Source: MGIIb-P sp963934015 (GTDB lineage Archaea; Thermoplasmatota; Poseidoniia; Poseidoniales; Thalassarchaeaceae). Taken from it: a stretch of DNA of 37,318 nucleotides. The notes below the pieces were generated by a model. It searched no databases. It had not been told where the DNA came from and saw only the letters and a list, made by a program, of their open reading frames with translations. Position numbers and translations under genes: made by a program. Positions 8,936 to 17,885 of the stretch are shown here, one piece after another (the first letter of the stretch is position 1; each line of letters opens with the position of its first letter). The stretch spans positions 1 to 37,318 of the forward strand of contig CAWVWT010000021.1 of assembly GCA_963934015.1 (NCBI GenBank), written 5' to 3'.

Positions 8936-9478
8936 GTGCGACCTGATGTTACTGTGGTCAGACTTGGCCATCGACAACAGCGCGATAAGCGCATCACCAG
9001 TCATTTGGGTCTGACAGCTCGAGCTTTGGGCGCCAATCACTTCGTACTCTGTGGGGATGATGATCAAGGGGTGCTGGATACACTGGCAGATGTCACCGAA
9101 AATTTCGGTGGTGGATTCTCATCTGAACACCACCCCAAGCCGCTGGGCTACCTTCGCCATTTCTCTAAACAGGGGGGTAAAATCGTCCACCTCACGATGT
9201 ATGGGGAACCACATGATTCAGTGACTGTAGACATCCCTACAGATGCACCAATTGTTGTTGTTGTTGGTGGAGTCAAGGTACCCGGTGAGGTTTACAAATT
9301 GGCCGATTACAATGTTGCGGTTGGTCACCAACCACATTCCGAGGTTGCAGCACTGGCGCTTTTCATGTCTGGATTGATGGGTGGCGTCGCCGGTCCTGAA
9401 CAGTTTGCGGGTGCCCGTTTACAGATTCAACCCCACCCCTCTGGAAAAGTCGTCATCGACCGGAATGAAGATTCGTAA
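8936..9478 (+). CDS. trm56: tRNA (cytidine(56)-2'-O)-methyltransferase aTrm56
   Basis: This 180-residue protein matches the archaeal SPOUT methyltransferase that 2'-O-methylates C56 in the T-loop of tRNA. The N-terminal VVRLGHR...RDKRITSHLGLTAR pattern and the SAM-binding trefoil-knot region VVVVGGVKVPGEVYKLADYN (around residues 105-125), followed by VGHQPHSEVAALALF, are characteristic. The frame stays open far upstream without an ATG. The GTG at 8936 gives the expected N-terminus (MRPDVTVVRLGHR), 22 nt after the previous stop; GTGs at 8882 and 8885 are alternatives inside the previous gene. No strong ribosome-binding site is visible. It sits 8 nt before carA. This is a marker of archaeal origin. 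Confidence 0.9.
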   Translation: MRPDVTVVRLGHRQQRDKRITSHLGLTARALGANHFVLCGDDDQGVLDTLADVTENFGGGFSSEHHPKPLGYLRHFSKQGGKIVHLTMYGEPHDSVTVDIPTDAPIVVVVGGVKVPGEVYKLADYNVAVGHQPHSEVAALALFMSGLMGGVAGPEQFAGARLQIQPHPSGKVVIDRNEDS

Positions 9479-9486
9479 TCAAGTCA

Positions 9487-10845
9487 ATGATTATAACCGG
9501 ATTTCAGGGAGAGTCCGAGGGTGCGAAGGTGTCGGTAACAGGGGGCTTCTCTCCCGGTTCTGGCCAAAATGGTGTTTCCAAAGCTTTCATCGCAAGAGAT
9601 GCTGCTGATTTTCTCCTACCCGGACTTCCTCCGCATGGCCACCTAGAAGCCAGTGGGAGAGGCGTCTTGTTACTTGCAGATGGTTCCCGCCACGAAGGCG
9701 ATTTATTCGGGGCTGCTAAGATTGCAGAAGGCGAATTGGTGTTCACAACAAACATGACTGGTTATCAGGAATCTTTGACAGATCCTTCCTTTGCTGGGCA
9801 AGTATTGACATTCACATGGCCGTTGCTTGGAAATTATGGTATTGCGCCGGGAATTTCTGAATCATCGGGTGTTTGGCCAAGAGGTGTTGTTTGTCGTGAA
9901 TTGATGATGGAACCCGACCACCGACACTGCATTGGAACCGTTCATGACCTACTTTTGGCACATGGTGTCCCTTGTATTTCAGGTATTGATACACGCGCAG
10001 TCACGCGCAGGGTTCGCGAGTATGGTGTGATTCTCAGCATCTTTGGACCTATTGAAAAGGAAGCCGAGATGGCAGCCATACTGGAAAATATGGATTCACC
10101 AGACTTGGCTGATCTCGCAGATGAAGTCAGTCGAGATGATGCAGTATTCCTCAATGAAGGTGCAATCGGCACCGACGGTAATCCTCTACCGCGAGTTGCC
10201 GCCTTGGATTGCGGAATCAAGTACAATATTCTCCGTGAACTTTGCACCCGCTTCGAGGTTCTGTGGTGCCCCCCCGATATCGCTTGGTCTGATTTGAAAA
10301 GTATCTACAATATCGATGCTCTGTTTGCTAGCAATGGGCCAGGCGACCCGGCACATCCCGGAAAGGCAACAGCAGCCAGACACACATTGGCACAGGCAAC
10401 CAAAGAGGGTGTTCCAGTCATGGGCATCTGTTTGGGTCATCAATTGATGGGATTGGCGAGTGGATTGCGGACCTACAAGTTGCGATATGGTCACCGTGGC
10501 GGAAACCAACCCGTCCTCGATTTACAAACTCAAAAGGTGAGTATCACCAGTCAGAACCATGGCTTTGCTGTAGAGGATCCAGTCAAAGGAATGTTAGCTC
10601 CGCATCCATCCGGTGCAAACTCTGGTGAGGTCAAAAACCTGACCGGGTGTGATGTTGAGGTCCGATTCGTCAATGCCAACGATCGCACAGTGGAAGGCTT
10701 GGATGTCAAGGGGCGCCCAGCATTCACCATCCAATATCATCCTGAGGCTTGTCCGGGCCCCCACGATGCCAACCCACTATTCGACCGATTTGCAGAACTC
10801 ATTGAAACTCATCTGGAGGTGAAAGCAAATGCCAAGACGAGATGA
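9487..10845 (+). CDS. carA: Carbamoyl-phosphate synthase small (glutaminase) subunit
   Basis: The CarA domain begins only at about residue 56 (GRGVLLLADG...) and continues to the class I glutamine amidotransferase domain. The nucleophile is C315 in MGICLGHQ and the His-Glu pair is in QYHPEACPGPHD near the C-terminus. It releases ammonia from glutamine for CarB, supplying pyrimidine and arginine synthesis. At 452 residues it is longer than the usual 360-390 because of a Gly/Ser-rich N-terminal extension. A later GTG start (9571) would shorten but not remove this. The ATG at 9487 follows the aTrm56 stop by 8 nt without a clear ribosome-binding site. The end overlaps carB by 17 nt. Confidence 0.93.
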   Translation: MIITGFQGESEGAKVSVTGGFSPGSGQNGVSKAFIARDAADFLLPGLPPHGHLEASGRGVLLLADGSRHEGDLFGAAKIAEGELVFTTNMTGYQESLTDPSFAGQVLTFTWPLLGNYGIAPGISESSGVWPRGVVCRELMMEPDHRHCIGTVHDLLLAHGVPCISGIDTRAVTRRVREYGVILSIFGPIEKEAEMAAILENMDSPDLADLADEVSRDDAVFLNEGAIGTDGNPLPRVAALDCGIKYNILRELCTRFEVLWCPPDIAWSDLKSIYNIDALFASNGPGDPAHPGKATAARHTLAQATKEGVPVMGICLGHQLMGLASGLRTYKLRYGHRGGNQPVLDLQTQKVSITSQNHGFAVEDPVKGMLAPHPSGANSGEVKNLTGCDVEVRFVNANDRTVEGLDVKGRPAFTIQYHPEACPGPHDANPLFDRFAELIETHLEVKANAKTR

Positions 10846-13800
10846 TATTCAGAAAGTGATGATTTTGGGCAGTGGCCCCATACGCATTGGCCAAGCTGCT
10901 GAATTCGATTTTTCTGGCTCACAAGCCTGCCGTGCTCTACGCTCTGATGGTTACGAGGTTGTATTGGTCAATTCCAATCCAGCAACAATCCAAAATGATC
11001 CTGAAATGGCAGATAGAATCTATATCGAACCACTACTACCTGACGTTGTAAAGCGCATTCTCGAAATTGAGAAGCCCGATGCATTACTCGCTGGTATGGG
11101 TGGACAAACCGCCCTTAACATCGCCAGTAACTTGGCCCATAGCGGAGCTCTTGCTGAATTGGGCGTGGAACTCATCGGCTGTAATTTACGATCAATCGAT
11201 GAGGCTGAAGACCGTGATTTATTCAACCAAGTCTGCGAAGAAATTGATCTTCCAATCTCGGAAGCGATGGCCTGTAATTCGATTGAAGAGGTACTTGCTG
11301 CAGCCGATGAACTTGGCCAGTATCCGATTTTGATTCGCCCGGCATTTACTCTGGGTGGTCTGGGTGGTGGCACTGCCTGGAACACTGGTCAATTGGTGGA
11401 AATCGCCAGTCAAGGAATTCTTCATTCACAAATCGGCCAAGTCTTAGTTGAAGAGAGCATCCTTGGTTGGCAGGAGTTTGAGTATGAAGTCATGAGGGAT
11501 GCGAATGACAATTGTACAATTGTGTGCACGATGGAAAACATCGACCCCATGGGAATCCATACCGGGGAATCGGTGGTCGTAGCACCAGCGCAGACACTTT
11601 CAGATCGAGATCATCAGGGATTGCGAGATGCGGCTCTACGTTTGATTCGTCGTCTCGACATCAAGGGTGGGTGTAATGTTCAATTCACCGTCAACCAAGA
11701 CACTGGTGAATTCCGTGTAATCGAGGTCAATCCCCGAGTGTCTCGCTCTTCAGCACTTGCATCCAAAGCTACCGGGTACCCAATTGCGCGTATGGCAGCA
11801 TTGATTGCTGTTGGTTACACATTGGACGAATTGCCCAACCCAATTACTGGTGAAGGAACAACAGCTGCCTTTGAGCCCACACTCGATTATGTGGTGGTGA
11901 AAATCCCACGGTGGCCATTTGACAAGTTCCGAACCGCAGACAGGACATTAGGTACCAGTATGAAATCCACCGGTGAAGTCATGGCAATCGGTCGCAATTT
12001 CGAGGAGGCTTTCCTCAAAGCCATCGCTTCGCTAGAATATGGTCAACCACATCCGCGTCCACTTACACTCGCGGATGCTAGTGACGGTGAATCTATGGAT
12101 GAACGTGCCCATGAGCCACTTCCAAAAGAGACCTTGGACCATTGGCTAAAGGTGGCCACAGACCGCCGCATGGGGGCTTTAGTGGAAGCATTCAGGCGTG
12201 GCATGGGAATCGAAGAAGTTCGCGAAGGCACAGGTGGCATCACACGGTGGTTCTTGCATCGATTCAAACGAATTGCTGATGTAGAAGCCGAAATAGTTGC
12301 AGCCGATTGTGATGCCAATCAAATAACAGAAACACAAATGCGATTTTGGAAAGGGCTTGGTTTCACAGATGCTCACATTGCTGACGCTATTTCCGGATTC
12401 CCAGCCAGTGGTTGGAATCGATTACCCGCTGGGCGCACAGAAATTGATGTCATGACAAGGCGCCATGAATTGGCGATTCACCCCCTCTTCAGAATGGTTG
12501 ATTCATGCGCAGCCGAATTCGCTGCGGTCACACCCTACTACTATGCAACATACGAAGGTGGTGGCGCACCGTTGGGTGTTGATCATGTCCCTGCGGAAAA
12601 GAAGGCTGATTGCCGCCGTCTCGTTGTTATTGGCTCTGGCCCGATTCGAATTGGGCAGGGCATCGAGTTTGACTATGGTGCAGTGCATGCGGTTCAAGCG
12701 ATTAGAGAAGCTGGTCATGAGGCGATTTTGGTCAACAACAATCCCGAAACTGTGAGTACTGATTTCGATACATCTGACCGTCTATATTTCGAACCATTGA
12801 CTACAGAGTGTATTGCTGAAATCCTACTGCGAGAAGGTGCCGACGGTATCTTGCTGCAATTCGGAGGACAAACAGCGATCAATCTTGCATTGCCTCTCGA
12901 TGATAGAATGCCCCATCTGAGTGAATTTGGCCTAGAGTGTTCTATGCTCGGAACATCACCAGATGCGGTAGATGAAGCCAGTGATCGTGAACGCTTCGAG
13001 GCCTTTGGCAAACGCAGCATCATTCGGCTACCCAATGGGCGAACTGGAAAAACACCGGACGCGATTCGTGCTGCTGTTGCTGAAATTGGTTATCCCGTTC
13101 TTGTGCGACCTTCCTACGTACTCGGTGGCCGGGGAATGGAGATTCTAACCGATGATGCACAGTTAGAGACTTACATGGCTGATGCATATATCGCCCCCGA
13201 CAAACCATTGCTTGTTGATGAATATCTCGGCGGGGCAATCGAATTGGATGTTGACGCTGTATGCGATGGAGAAGACGTCCTTGTTGGAGCGGTGATGGAA
13301 CACCTTGAGGAGGCTGGAATTCACAGTGGTGATTCAACTTGCTTTATCCCGACACAGAACGTAAGTGAAGAAATACTTACAAAGGTCCATGAATGGACGA
13401 AAGCAATCGGTATTGGGTTGAATATACGGGGTTGTTTCAACATACAATTTTGCATTTGTCGTAACGAACTATACGTATTAGAAGTCAATCCGCGTGGCTC
13501 CCGAACATTCCCCTTTGTGGCCAAGGCAACGGGTATTCCTTTGGCGCGAATTGCAGCACACATTACGATTGGAGAACAATTGGCAAACATGGAAATCCCT
13601 CGTCGCCAAACTGATGTTGTATGTGTGAAAGCCCCGGTCTTCCCCTTCCTCAAACTCCGTGGACTGGATCCTGCACCCGGTCCAGAAATGAAGAGTACAG
13701 GCGAAGTCATGGGCAGCCACGTCAATGCTGCAGCTGCTTATCTGAAAGCACGCCTTGCGACTGAATTACCGGTCCCGACACGAGGCGGTGTGTATCTCAC

Positions 13801-14185
13801 CGTCAAAGATGAAGACAAAGGCAACCTCATCCCCATGGCCCGCTCTCTACAAGAGATGGGTTTCAATCTACACGCGACTCAAGGTACAGCCCGACATCTA
13901 CGTGATGTGGGTGGTATTGAAGTCGAAACCTGTTATCGAATCGCTGAGGGGCAAAGTCCGGACGCACTCGATCTGATGCGTACTGGTAAAATTCATCTCA
14001 TCATCAACACGCCGCGAAATAGTGGTGGTGCGGTATTGGATGGCAATATGATGCGACGCCTTGCTGTGGAACTCAACATCCCCTTCGTAACAACAATGTC
14101 AGGTGCCCGAATGGAGTGCCAAGCAATTGGAGTTGCTCAAGAGGGCATGCCGGAACCACGACGACTGGTCGTTGATTACATCTGA
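10829..14185 (+). CDS. carB: Carbamoyl-phosphate synthase large subunit
   Basis: This 1118-residue protein has the duplicated CarB layout. The first carboxyphosphate synthetase half starts with GSGPIRIGQAAEFDFSG (near residue 14). The second carbamate kinase half starts with GSGPIRIGQGIEFDYG (near residue 600). A C-terminal allosteric MGS-like domain runs from about residue 985. ATP-grasp motifs recur in both halves (RPAFTLGGLGGG and RPSYVLGGRGME; EVNPRVSRSSALASKATG and EVNPRGSRTFPFVAKATG). It is about 45 residues longer than E. coli CarB. GGAGGTG lies 7 nt before the ATG at 10829, inside the 3' end of carA, so the two are coupled. The TGA stop abuts the TAA of the opposing gene with no base between. 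Confidence 0.97.
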   Translation: MPRRDDIQKVMILGSGPIRIGQAAEFDFSGSQACRALRSDGYEVVLVNSNPATIQNDPEMADRIYIEPLLPDVVKRILEIEKPDALLAGMGGQTALNIASNLAHSGALAELGVELIGCNLRSIDEAEDRDLFNQVCEEIDLPISEAMACNSIEEVLAAADELGQYPILIRPAFTLGGLGGGTAWNTGQLVEIASQGILHSQIGQVLVEESILGWQEFEYEVMRDANDNCTIVCTMENIDPMGIHTGESVVVAPAQTLSDRDHQGLRDAALRLIRRLDIKGGCNVQFTVNQDTGEFRVIEVNPRVSRSSALASKATGYPIARMAALIAVGYTLDELPNPITGEGTTAAFEPTLDYVVVKIPRWPFDKFRTADRTLGTSMKSTGEVMAIGRNFEEAFLKAIASLEYGQPHPRPLTLADASDGESMDERAHEPLPKETLDHWLKVATDRRMGALVEAFRRGMGIEEVREGTGGITRWFLHRFKRIADVEAEIVAADCDANQITETQMRFWKGLGFTDAHIADAISGFPASGWNRLPAGRTEIDVMTRRHELAIHPLFRMVDSCAAEFAAVTPYYYATYEGGGAPLGVDHVPAEKKADCRRLVVIGSGPIRIGQGIEFDYGAVHAVQAIREAGHEAILVNNNPETVSTDFDTSDRLYFEPLTTECIAEILLREGADGILLQFGGQTAINLALPLDDRMPHLSEFGLECSMLGTSPDAVDEASDRERFEAFGKRSIIRLPNGRTGKTPDAIRAAVAEIGYPVLVRPSYVLGGRGMEILTDDAQLETYMADAYIAPDKPLLVDEYLGGAIELDVDAVCDGEDVLVGAVMEHLEEAGIHSGDSTCFIPTQNVSEEILTKVHEWTKAIGIGLNIRGCFNIQFCICRNELYVLEVNPRGSRTFPFVAKATGIPLARIAAHITIGEQLANMEIPRRQTDVVCVKAPVFPFLKLRGLDPAPGPEMKSTGEVMGSHVNAAAAYLKARLATELPVPTRGGVYLTVKDEDKGNLIPMARSLQEMGFNLHATQGTARHLRDVGGIEVETCYRIAEGQSPDALDLMRTGKIHLIINTPRNSGGAVLDGNMMRRLAVELNIPFVTTMSGARMECQAIGVAQEGMPEPRRLVVDYI

Positions 14186-15466
14186 TTAGCAAGCATCGAA
14201 TGCTTCGATGATATATTTGGTGAACGGACTGGTCCAGGCTAATTCAGAAAGCCCATCTTGTCCATCGGCTGAATAAATTCTGACAACATCCTGAACACGA
14301 ACATTGCCTTCTGCTGAACGTGCGAGAATGGTCTTGGGTTTGAGCACCTTTCCAGTACCGTGCGGATCGAATACGGTATCCAATGCATCGGCGAGAAACC
14401 AGTCGCCCTTCCCATCAGCATCCCCTTCGTAGGTTTTCTTTGCTGCCCCACGGCGAACAACCGGAGATGTTGCCTTCTTTGCTGCCTTAGGTTTGAACGT
14501 TGATGAACCACTGGTCGAGACCACCTTGCGGCCACCACCACGTGCTGCCATGTCGGCACGGACTTCATCTTCGATACTCTCTCTGAGCTCTTCTTCGACC
14601 TTCTTACGCAGGTCTTCTTCGACCTCTTTGAGAATTGCAGGGCGTAATTCCTTGCCGATTTTATCGGTCATTGCCCCTTCATCGAGAGCCGCGAGTTGGC
14701 TTGCCAAATCATCTCTCTGTGATTCTGCGGATTGAGTTTCAGTCAAGTAGTGGGCTGCAACCTGGACCAAACTGGTTTCCATCGCAGCTTGGGCTTGCAA
14801 CTGCACAACCTCGCCAGAGTGATCACGCCACTTTCTCCATTGTAGCATCGTATGTGAATGAATATCTGAGCCACACTTTGGGCAGAATGATCGCTTGGGT
14901 GGTTTGAGGACGGGGATGCCTCGCAAATCCTCGTTTGTGAGGCTGGTTTCATCAATACCGCCTGCCGCAATATCATGAATATGGTGGCTTGCTTCCATAC
15001 CGAGTGCCATCGCTTCAAGGAACAAAGGGTCACGGGTGTTGATGGAACCGGACTGAATGAGTCCCCATGCATCTGTTTGTGAACTCATCATGGCAACAGC
15101 AGCGGCGGCTGCTGGATTTGTTGTGTATCCCATGGCCGCTTCCGAAAGGCCGCCTTTGGCCACCTTGGGTGCGGCGGCCCGGACCTCCATTTGCTCTGGT
15201 GTGACGCCCTCACCTTCGGCTGGAGCGGCCAGACCTAGACCAATGGGGTTCTCGCCTTCCTCAACCTTTGCGATGAGGTCAAACTTTTCAGCCATCGATA
15301 AATCATCGCGGCCCCGAACCAATTCTTTCAGTTGGCGAACATCGTGTCCTGTCGATGTAATTGGGCCATCAGTTTCGAGGTCATGCCCACACTGCAAACA
15401 GAATTTGGAAATCGCCTCAACACCGGCTTCGCAACTGGGGCAATACACCGGCATTGCGCGTGCCAC
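14186..15466 (-). CDS. Zinc-ribbon, coiled-coil and basic-linker protein of unknown function
   Basis: I do not recognise this 426-residue protein. It opens with a four-cysteine zinc ribbon (C9-x2-C12, C23-x2-C26). An Ala-rich middle follows, then a second CPKCG knuckle near residue 200 without a clear second cysteine pair. A charged coiled coil rich in Glu/Arg/Lys spans about 245-310. A Lys/Ala-rich linker (KPKAAKKA, RRGAAKKTY) and a compact C-terminal region of about 70 residues complete it. The linker looks nucleic-acid-binding; this is inference. GAGGAGG lies 5 nt before a GTG at 15466, which I take as the start; ATG 15454 is the alternative. It follows lysS by 50 nt and ends exactly against carB. 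Confidence 0.75.
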   Translation of the reverse strand: MARAMPVYCPSCEAGVEAISKFCLQCGHDLETDGPITSTGHDVRQLKELVRGRDDLSMAEKFDLIAKVEEGENPIGLGLAAPAEGEGVTPEQMEVRAAAPKVAKGGLSEAAMGYTTNPAAAAAVAMMSSQTDAWGLIQSGSINTRDPLFLEAMALGMEASHHIHDIAAGGIDETSLTNEDLRGIPVLKPPKRSFCPKCGSDIHSHTMLQWRKWRDHSGEVVQLQAQAAMETSLVQVAAHYLTETQSAESQRDDLASQLAALDEGAMTDKIGKELRPAILKEVEEDLRKKVEEELRESIEDEVRADMAARGGGRKVVSTSGSSTFKPKAAKKATSPVVRRGAAKKTYEGDADGKGDWFLADALDTVFDPHGTGKVLKPKTILARSAEGNVRVQDVVRIYSADGQDGLSELAWTSPFTKYIIEAFDAC

Positions 15467-15516
15467 GCCGACCTCCTCTTTCAAGCGTGTGGGTGGTTGC
15501 GGTTTCTGAACTGCGT

Positions 15517-17232
15517 TCAGGGTGACAACTCATCAATCGCCAATTGGAGTAGGTCAAGAACTACATTTCTGTCCATTTCTTCCAATATTGAAGCAAGTTT
15601 TGGGCCATGAGATTGATCTAGAACAATCCAGTACATCAGTTGAAATGCATCGCGAAGTTTCATTTCTCGTTCCTTGGCGAATTCACAGATGTGATTGTTG
15701 ATTGGTACCCAATTCCATTCGCAGTCCGCAAGTGATGTTCGGAGGGCCCGGATATAATCCACATCCCTTGGGTCCACATTCTCCTTTGCACCATCAGACA
15801 ACTCGGTTTGGATGCGGAGCCTGAATCCTTCTGGAAAATGTGGCGAAGCAATCCAGTTCCGCATCAGCTGTAAACGCAGAATTTCATTTTGAGTAGGCCC
15901 CTCATGATTTTCATGAATCAAACCGCTCCGCTGTATTGATTCCCATACGTCCTCATCGTTCTCGCGCAATTGAGCAAGCAATGCCAAATGCCTGAACGTA
16001 ATTTTCGACAAACCAAAATATTGATTGTCGAGATACAGGGTGGTGGCGGAATCATCAATATCATGTGTAAAACGGGTAATTGAACCTGAAATCACATCAT
16101 CAATTTGCGCGTATCCGATTCGTGCAACCATGTCTTTCCACGCCTTTTGTTGTCGGCGGCTGAGTTTACCCCACCATTCTTTATCTTCTAAGGCGGGATT
16201 TCGAAACGTCTCAGTCATATTTCTCTGGTATTCATCGGCTAGTTCAATGAGGGCAGTTCCTGTATCAAAATCGATGTGCCTCTTGGGTTGATTTCTTGTA
16301 ATCAGGTAACGCATTATTTGGGGTGGGACCAATTGCAATGCCTCCTGCGGCCCTATGGTCACACCAGTACTACTCGACATCGCACCAGCTCCTTTCAATG
16401 AAATCCATTCGTATGTGGTAGGGTAAGGTGGTTCTTTGTCGAACAATCTGACGATTTCCTTACCGGTATCGTATGACCCACCTGCAGCGCCATGATCTTT
16501 GCCAAAGGGTTCCATGGTGATGCCACGCCAAGCCCACTTGGCAGGCCAATCAACTCTCCAGGGTAGTTTCCCTTCGCCCTTAGTAACATCTGATTTTCCT
16601 TTGTTACCGTCTGAATCCACCCAGTGAACGATGGGGTCCTCCCACCCAGTCACAGTCAAACCGTCCATGCATCCATTTGTATCAATGGGATTCCACGGAA
16701 ACCAATTCTCGTCTAGTTCTCTACTGGAGACCCTTTCAATAATTTCTCGAATCTCATCTGCCCGATTACAGGCGATTCTCGAGACTTCAGCGAATTTCCC
16801 TGATTTGTAAGCATCATAGTTGTAGATGTATTCATCAATGCTGACACCTAAGATCTCAAGCGATTGCTTGAATGGTTCAAGGAAATGATTGGCATAAGAG
16901 ATTCCTTGCTCAAATCGGGCATGGTCTGGCATTCCATTTTCATCAGGTGGTGGTATTTTCGCCAATTGGTGACCAATGTACTGGTCATAGGACTCATCCA
17001 AAAATGAATACACCTTCCTCAATGGGTCCGCATCATCGACGAAGAAAACAAATTTTGTATCCTGTCCTTTTCCATCAAAACTATTCCAACAGGCCCGCTT
17101 AATGATGTCAGAAGTGAGAATTTCTCTCAAGTGGCCGATATGAAATTCGCCAGAGGGTGTGATACCAGACGCGATAACGTGCTTGTCACCGCGATGTGAC
17201 AGGGCCTTCGCAATCGAATCGGCCCAGTGCAT
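15517..17232 (-). CDS. lysS: Lysyl-tRNA synthetase, class I
   Basis: This 571-residue protein charges tRNA-Lys. It is the class I enzyme typical of archaea, not the class II form of most bacteria. The nucleotide-binding HIGH motif is at residues 31-34 (GEFHIGHLRE). The KMSKS equivalent is the degenerate AMSSSTG around 284-290, as expected for class I LysRS. The start ATG at 17232 is preceded at 6 nt by TGAGGTGA, whose TGA is the stop of the upstream HTH-PRTase gene. No frameshift or missing motif is apparent. The C-terminal half is helical with several aromatic and charged stretches, consistent with the anticodon-binding helical bundle. Confidence 0.95.
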   Translation of the reverse strand: MHWADSIAKALSHRGDKHVIASGITPSGEFHIGHLREILTSDIIKRACWNSFDGKGQDTKFVFFVDDADPLRKVYSFLDESYDQYIGHQLAKIPPPDENGMPDHARFEQGISYANHFLEPFKQSLEILGVSIDEYIYNYDAYKSGKFAEVSRIACNRADEIREIIERVSSRELDENWFPWNPIDTNGCMDGLTVTGWEDPIVHWVDSDGNKGKSDVTKGEGKLPWRVDWPAKWAWRGITMEPFGKDHGAAGGSYDTGKEIVRLFDKEPPYPTTYEWISLKGAGAMSSSTGVTIGPQEALQLVPPQIMRYLITRNQPKRHIDFDTGTALIELADEYQRNMTETFRNPALEDKEWWGKLSRRQQKAWKDMVARIGYAQIDDVISGSITRFTHDIDDSATTLYLDNQYFGLSKITFRHLALLAQLRENDEDVWESIQRSGLIHENHEGPTQNEILRLQLMRNWIASPHFPEGFRLRIQTELSDGAKENVDPRDVDYIRALRTSLADCEWNWVPINNHICEFAKEREMKLRDAFQLMYWIVLDQSHGPKLASILEEMDRNVVLDLLQLAIDELSP

Positions 17233-17238
17233 GTGAGT

Positions 17239-17246
17239 TCACCTCA
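17239..17246 (-). promoter_or_regulatory. Stop codon fused to Shine-Dalgarno (TGAGGTGA) before lysS
   Basis: The TGA that ends the HTH-PRTase gene is also the start of TGAGGTGA, 6 nt before the lysS ATG. This is the same arrangement as at 1360, 29148 and 36315. Confidence 0.7.
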
Positions 17247-17819
17247 GACTCTTACGGTACGAATGAGGCCCCGAAGAGGCACACTGGAGATTGCATTTTC
17301 TTCGGTCTTGTTGACCATCACCATGCAGAGGACAACTTCGGCTCCACTATCTTGTAGTGTTTTGATGGTTTTGCGCATGGTTTCACCTGACGATAGAACA
17401 TCGTCAACGACGACGACTTTTCGACCTGCAACGTTACCATACTTGTTTGATAGGTGCCCATCACCGTCTTCGGAAACAGAACGGAAAATAGCCACATCGA
17501 CTTCGAGTTCATCAGCGATTGAATTGGCAAACAGAATTCCATTCAGACTGATGCCAACAATGGTGTCGACCTCGTCGAGTTCTTCTACCACAATATCGGC
17601 CATAATGGATCCAATCGCATTGATTCGATTGGGACGAGCACCAATGGTTCGCCATCCGATTCGAATATCATCTGGATGATCGACCTCTGCAGCGCCTGAA
17701 TTTAGCCAAATTACAGTCCTTTGAGAGATGGATAACTCATCCGCAATCTGTTGCGTATTGAGTCCTTGTTCAGTCATTTCTGCGACCTTTTCTCGCAGTT
17801 CGTCAATGCTCAGTGCCAT
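17244..17819 (-). CDS. HTH-phosphoribosyltransferase regulator (GfcR/PyrE-like)
   Basis: The 191-residue protein begins with a helix-turn-helix (about residues 8-40, GLNTQQIADELSISQRTV) and continues into a type I phosphoribosyltransferase domain with the PRPP loop VVVVDDVLSSGET at 135-147. This architecture is that of the archaeal orotate-phosphoribosyltransferase-like regulators, one of which (GfcR in haloarchaea) controls sugar-metabolism genes. It probably binds DNA and senses PRPP or a nucleotide rather than making one. The 66-nt gap upstream holds two inverted repeats that could be its own operator. The stop codon forms the ribosome-binding site of lysS. Confidence 0.88.
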   Translation of the reverse strand: MALSIDELREKVAEMTEQGLNTQQIADELSISQRTVIWLNSGAAEVDHPDDIRIGWRTIGARPNRINAIGSIMADIVVEELDEVDTIVGISLNGILFANSIADELEVDVAIFRSVSEDGDGHLSNKYGNVAGRKVVVVDDVLSSGETMRKTIKTLQDSGAEVVLCMVMVNKTEENAISSVPLRGLIRTVRV

Positions 17820-17827
17820 GTGAATCG

Positions 17828-17851
17828 AGGATGTCTGCGGGACCGCATCCT
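17828..17851. repeat. Inverted repeat upstream of the HTH-PRTase gene (AGGAT...ATCCT)
   Basis: AGGAT (17828-17832) pairs with ATCCT (17847-17851) and the inner GCGG (17837-17840) with CCGC (17843-17846). It lies 9 nt upstream of the HTH-PRTase start codon, so it could be an operator or leader hairpin. Confidence 0.45.
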
Positions 17852-17866
17852 ATGAAATCACCGCTC

Positions 17867-17883
17867 AGAGTCCATAGGACTCT
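17867..17883. repeat. Perfect 7-bp inverted repeat between dut and the HTH-PRTase gene
   Basis: AGAGTCC (17867-17873) and GGACTCT (17877-17883) flank a 3-nt spacer, starting 3 nt after the dut stop. No T-run follows on the minus strand. It may be a protein-binding palindrome, an RNA hairpin marking the end of dut, or a processing site. Confidence 0.55.
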
Positions 17884-17885
17884 AT

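Noticed and set aside
13321..13725. 134-residue minus-strand open frame opposite carB
   Set aside because: Shadow of the carB coding sequence; no domain and no plausible ribosome-binding site.
17867..17883. Intrinsic terminator after dut
   Set aside because: The stem is only 7 bp and no T-run follows on the minus strand, so it is reported as an inverted repeat instead.
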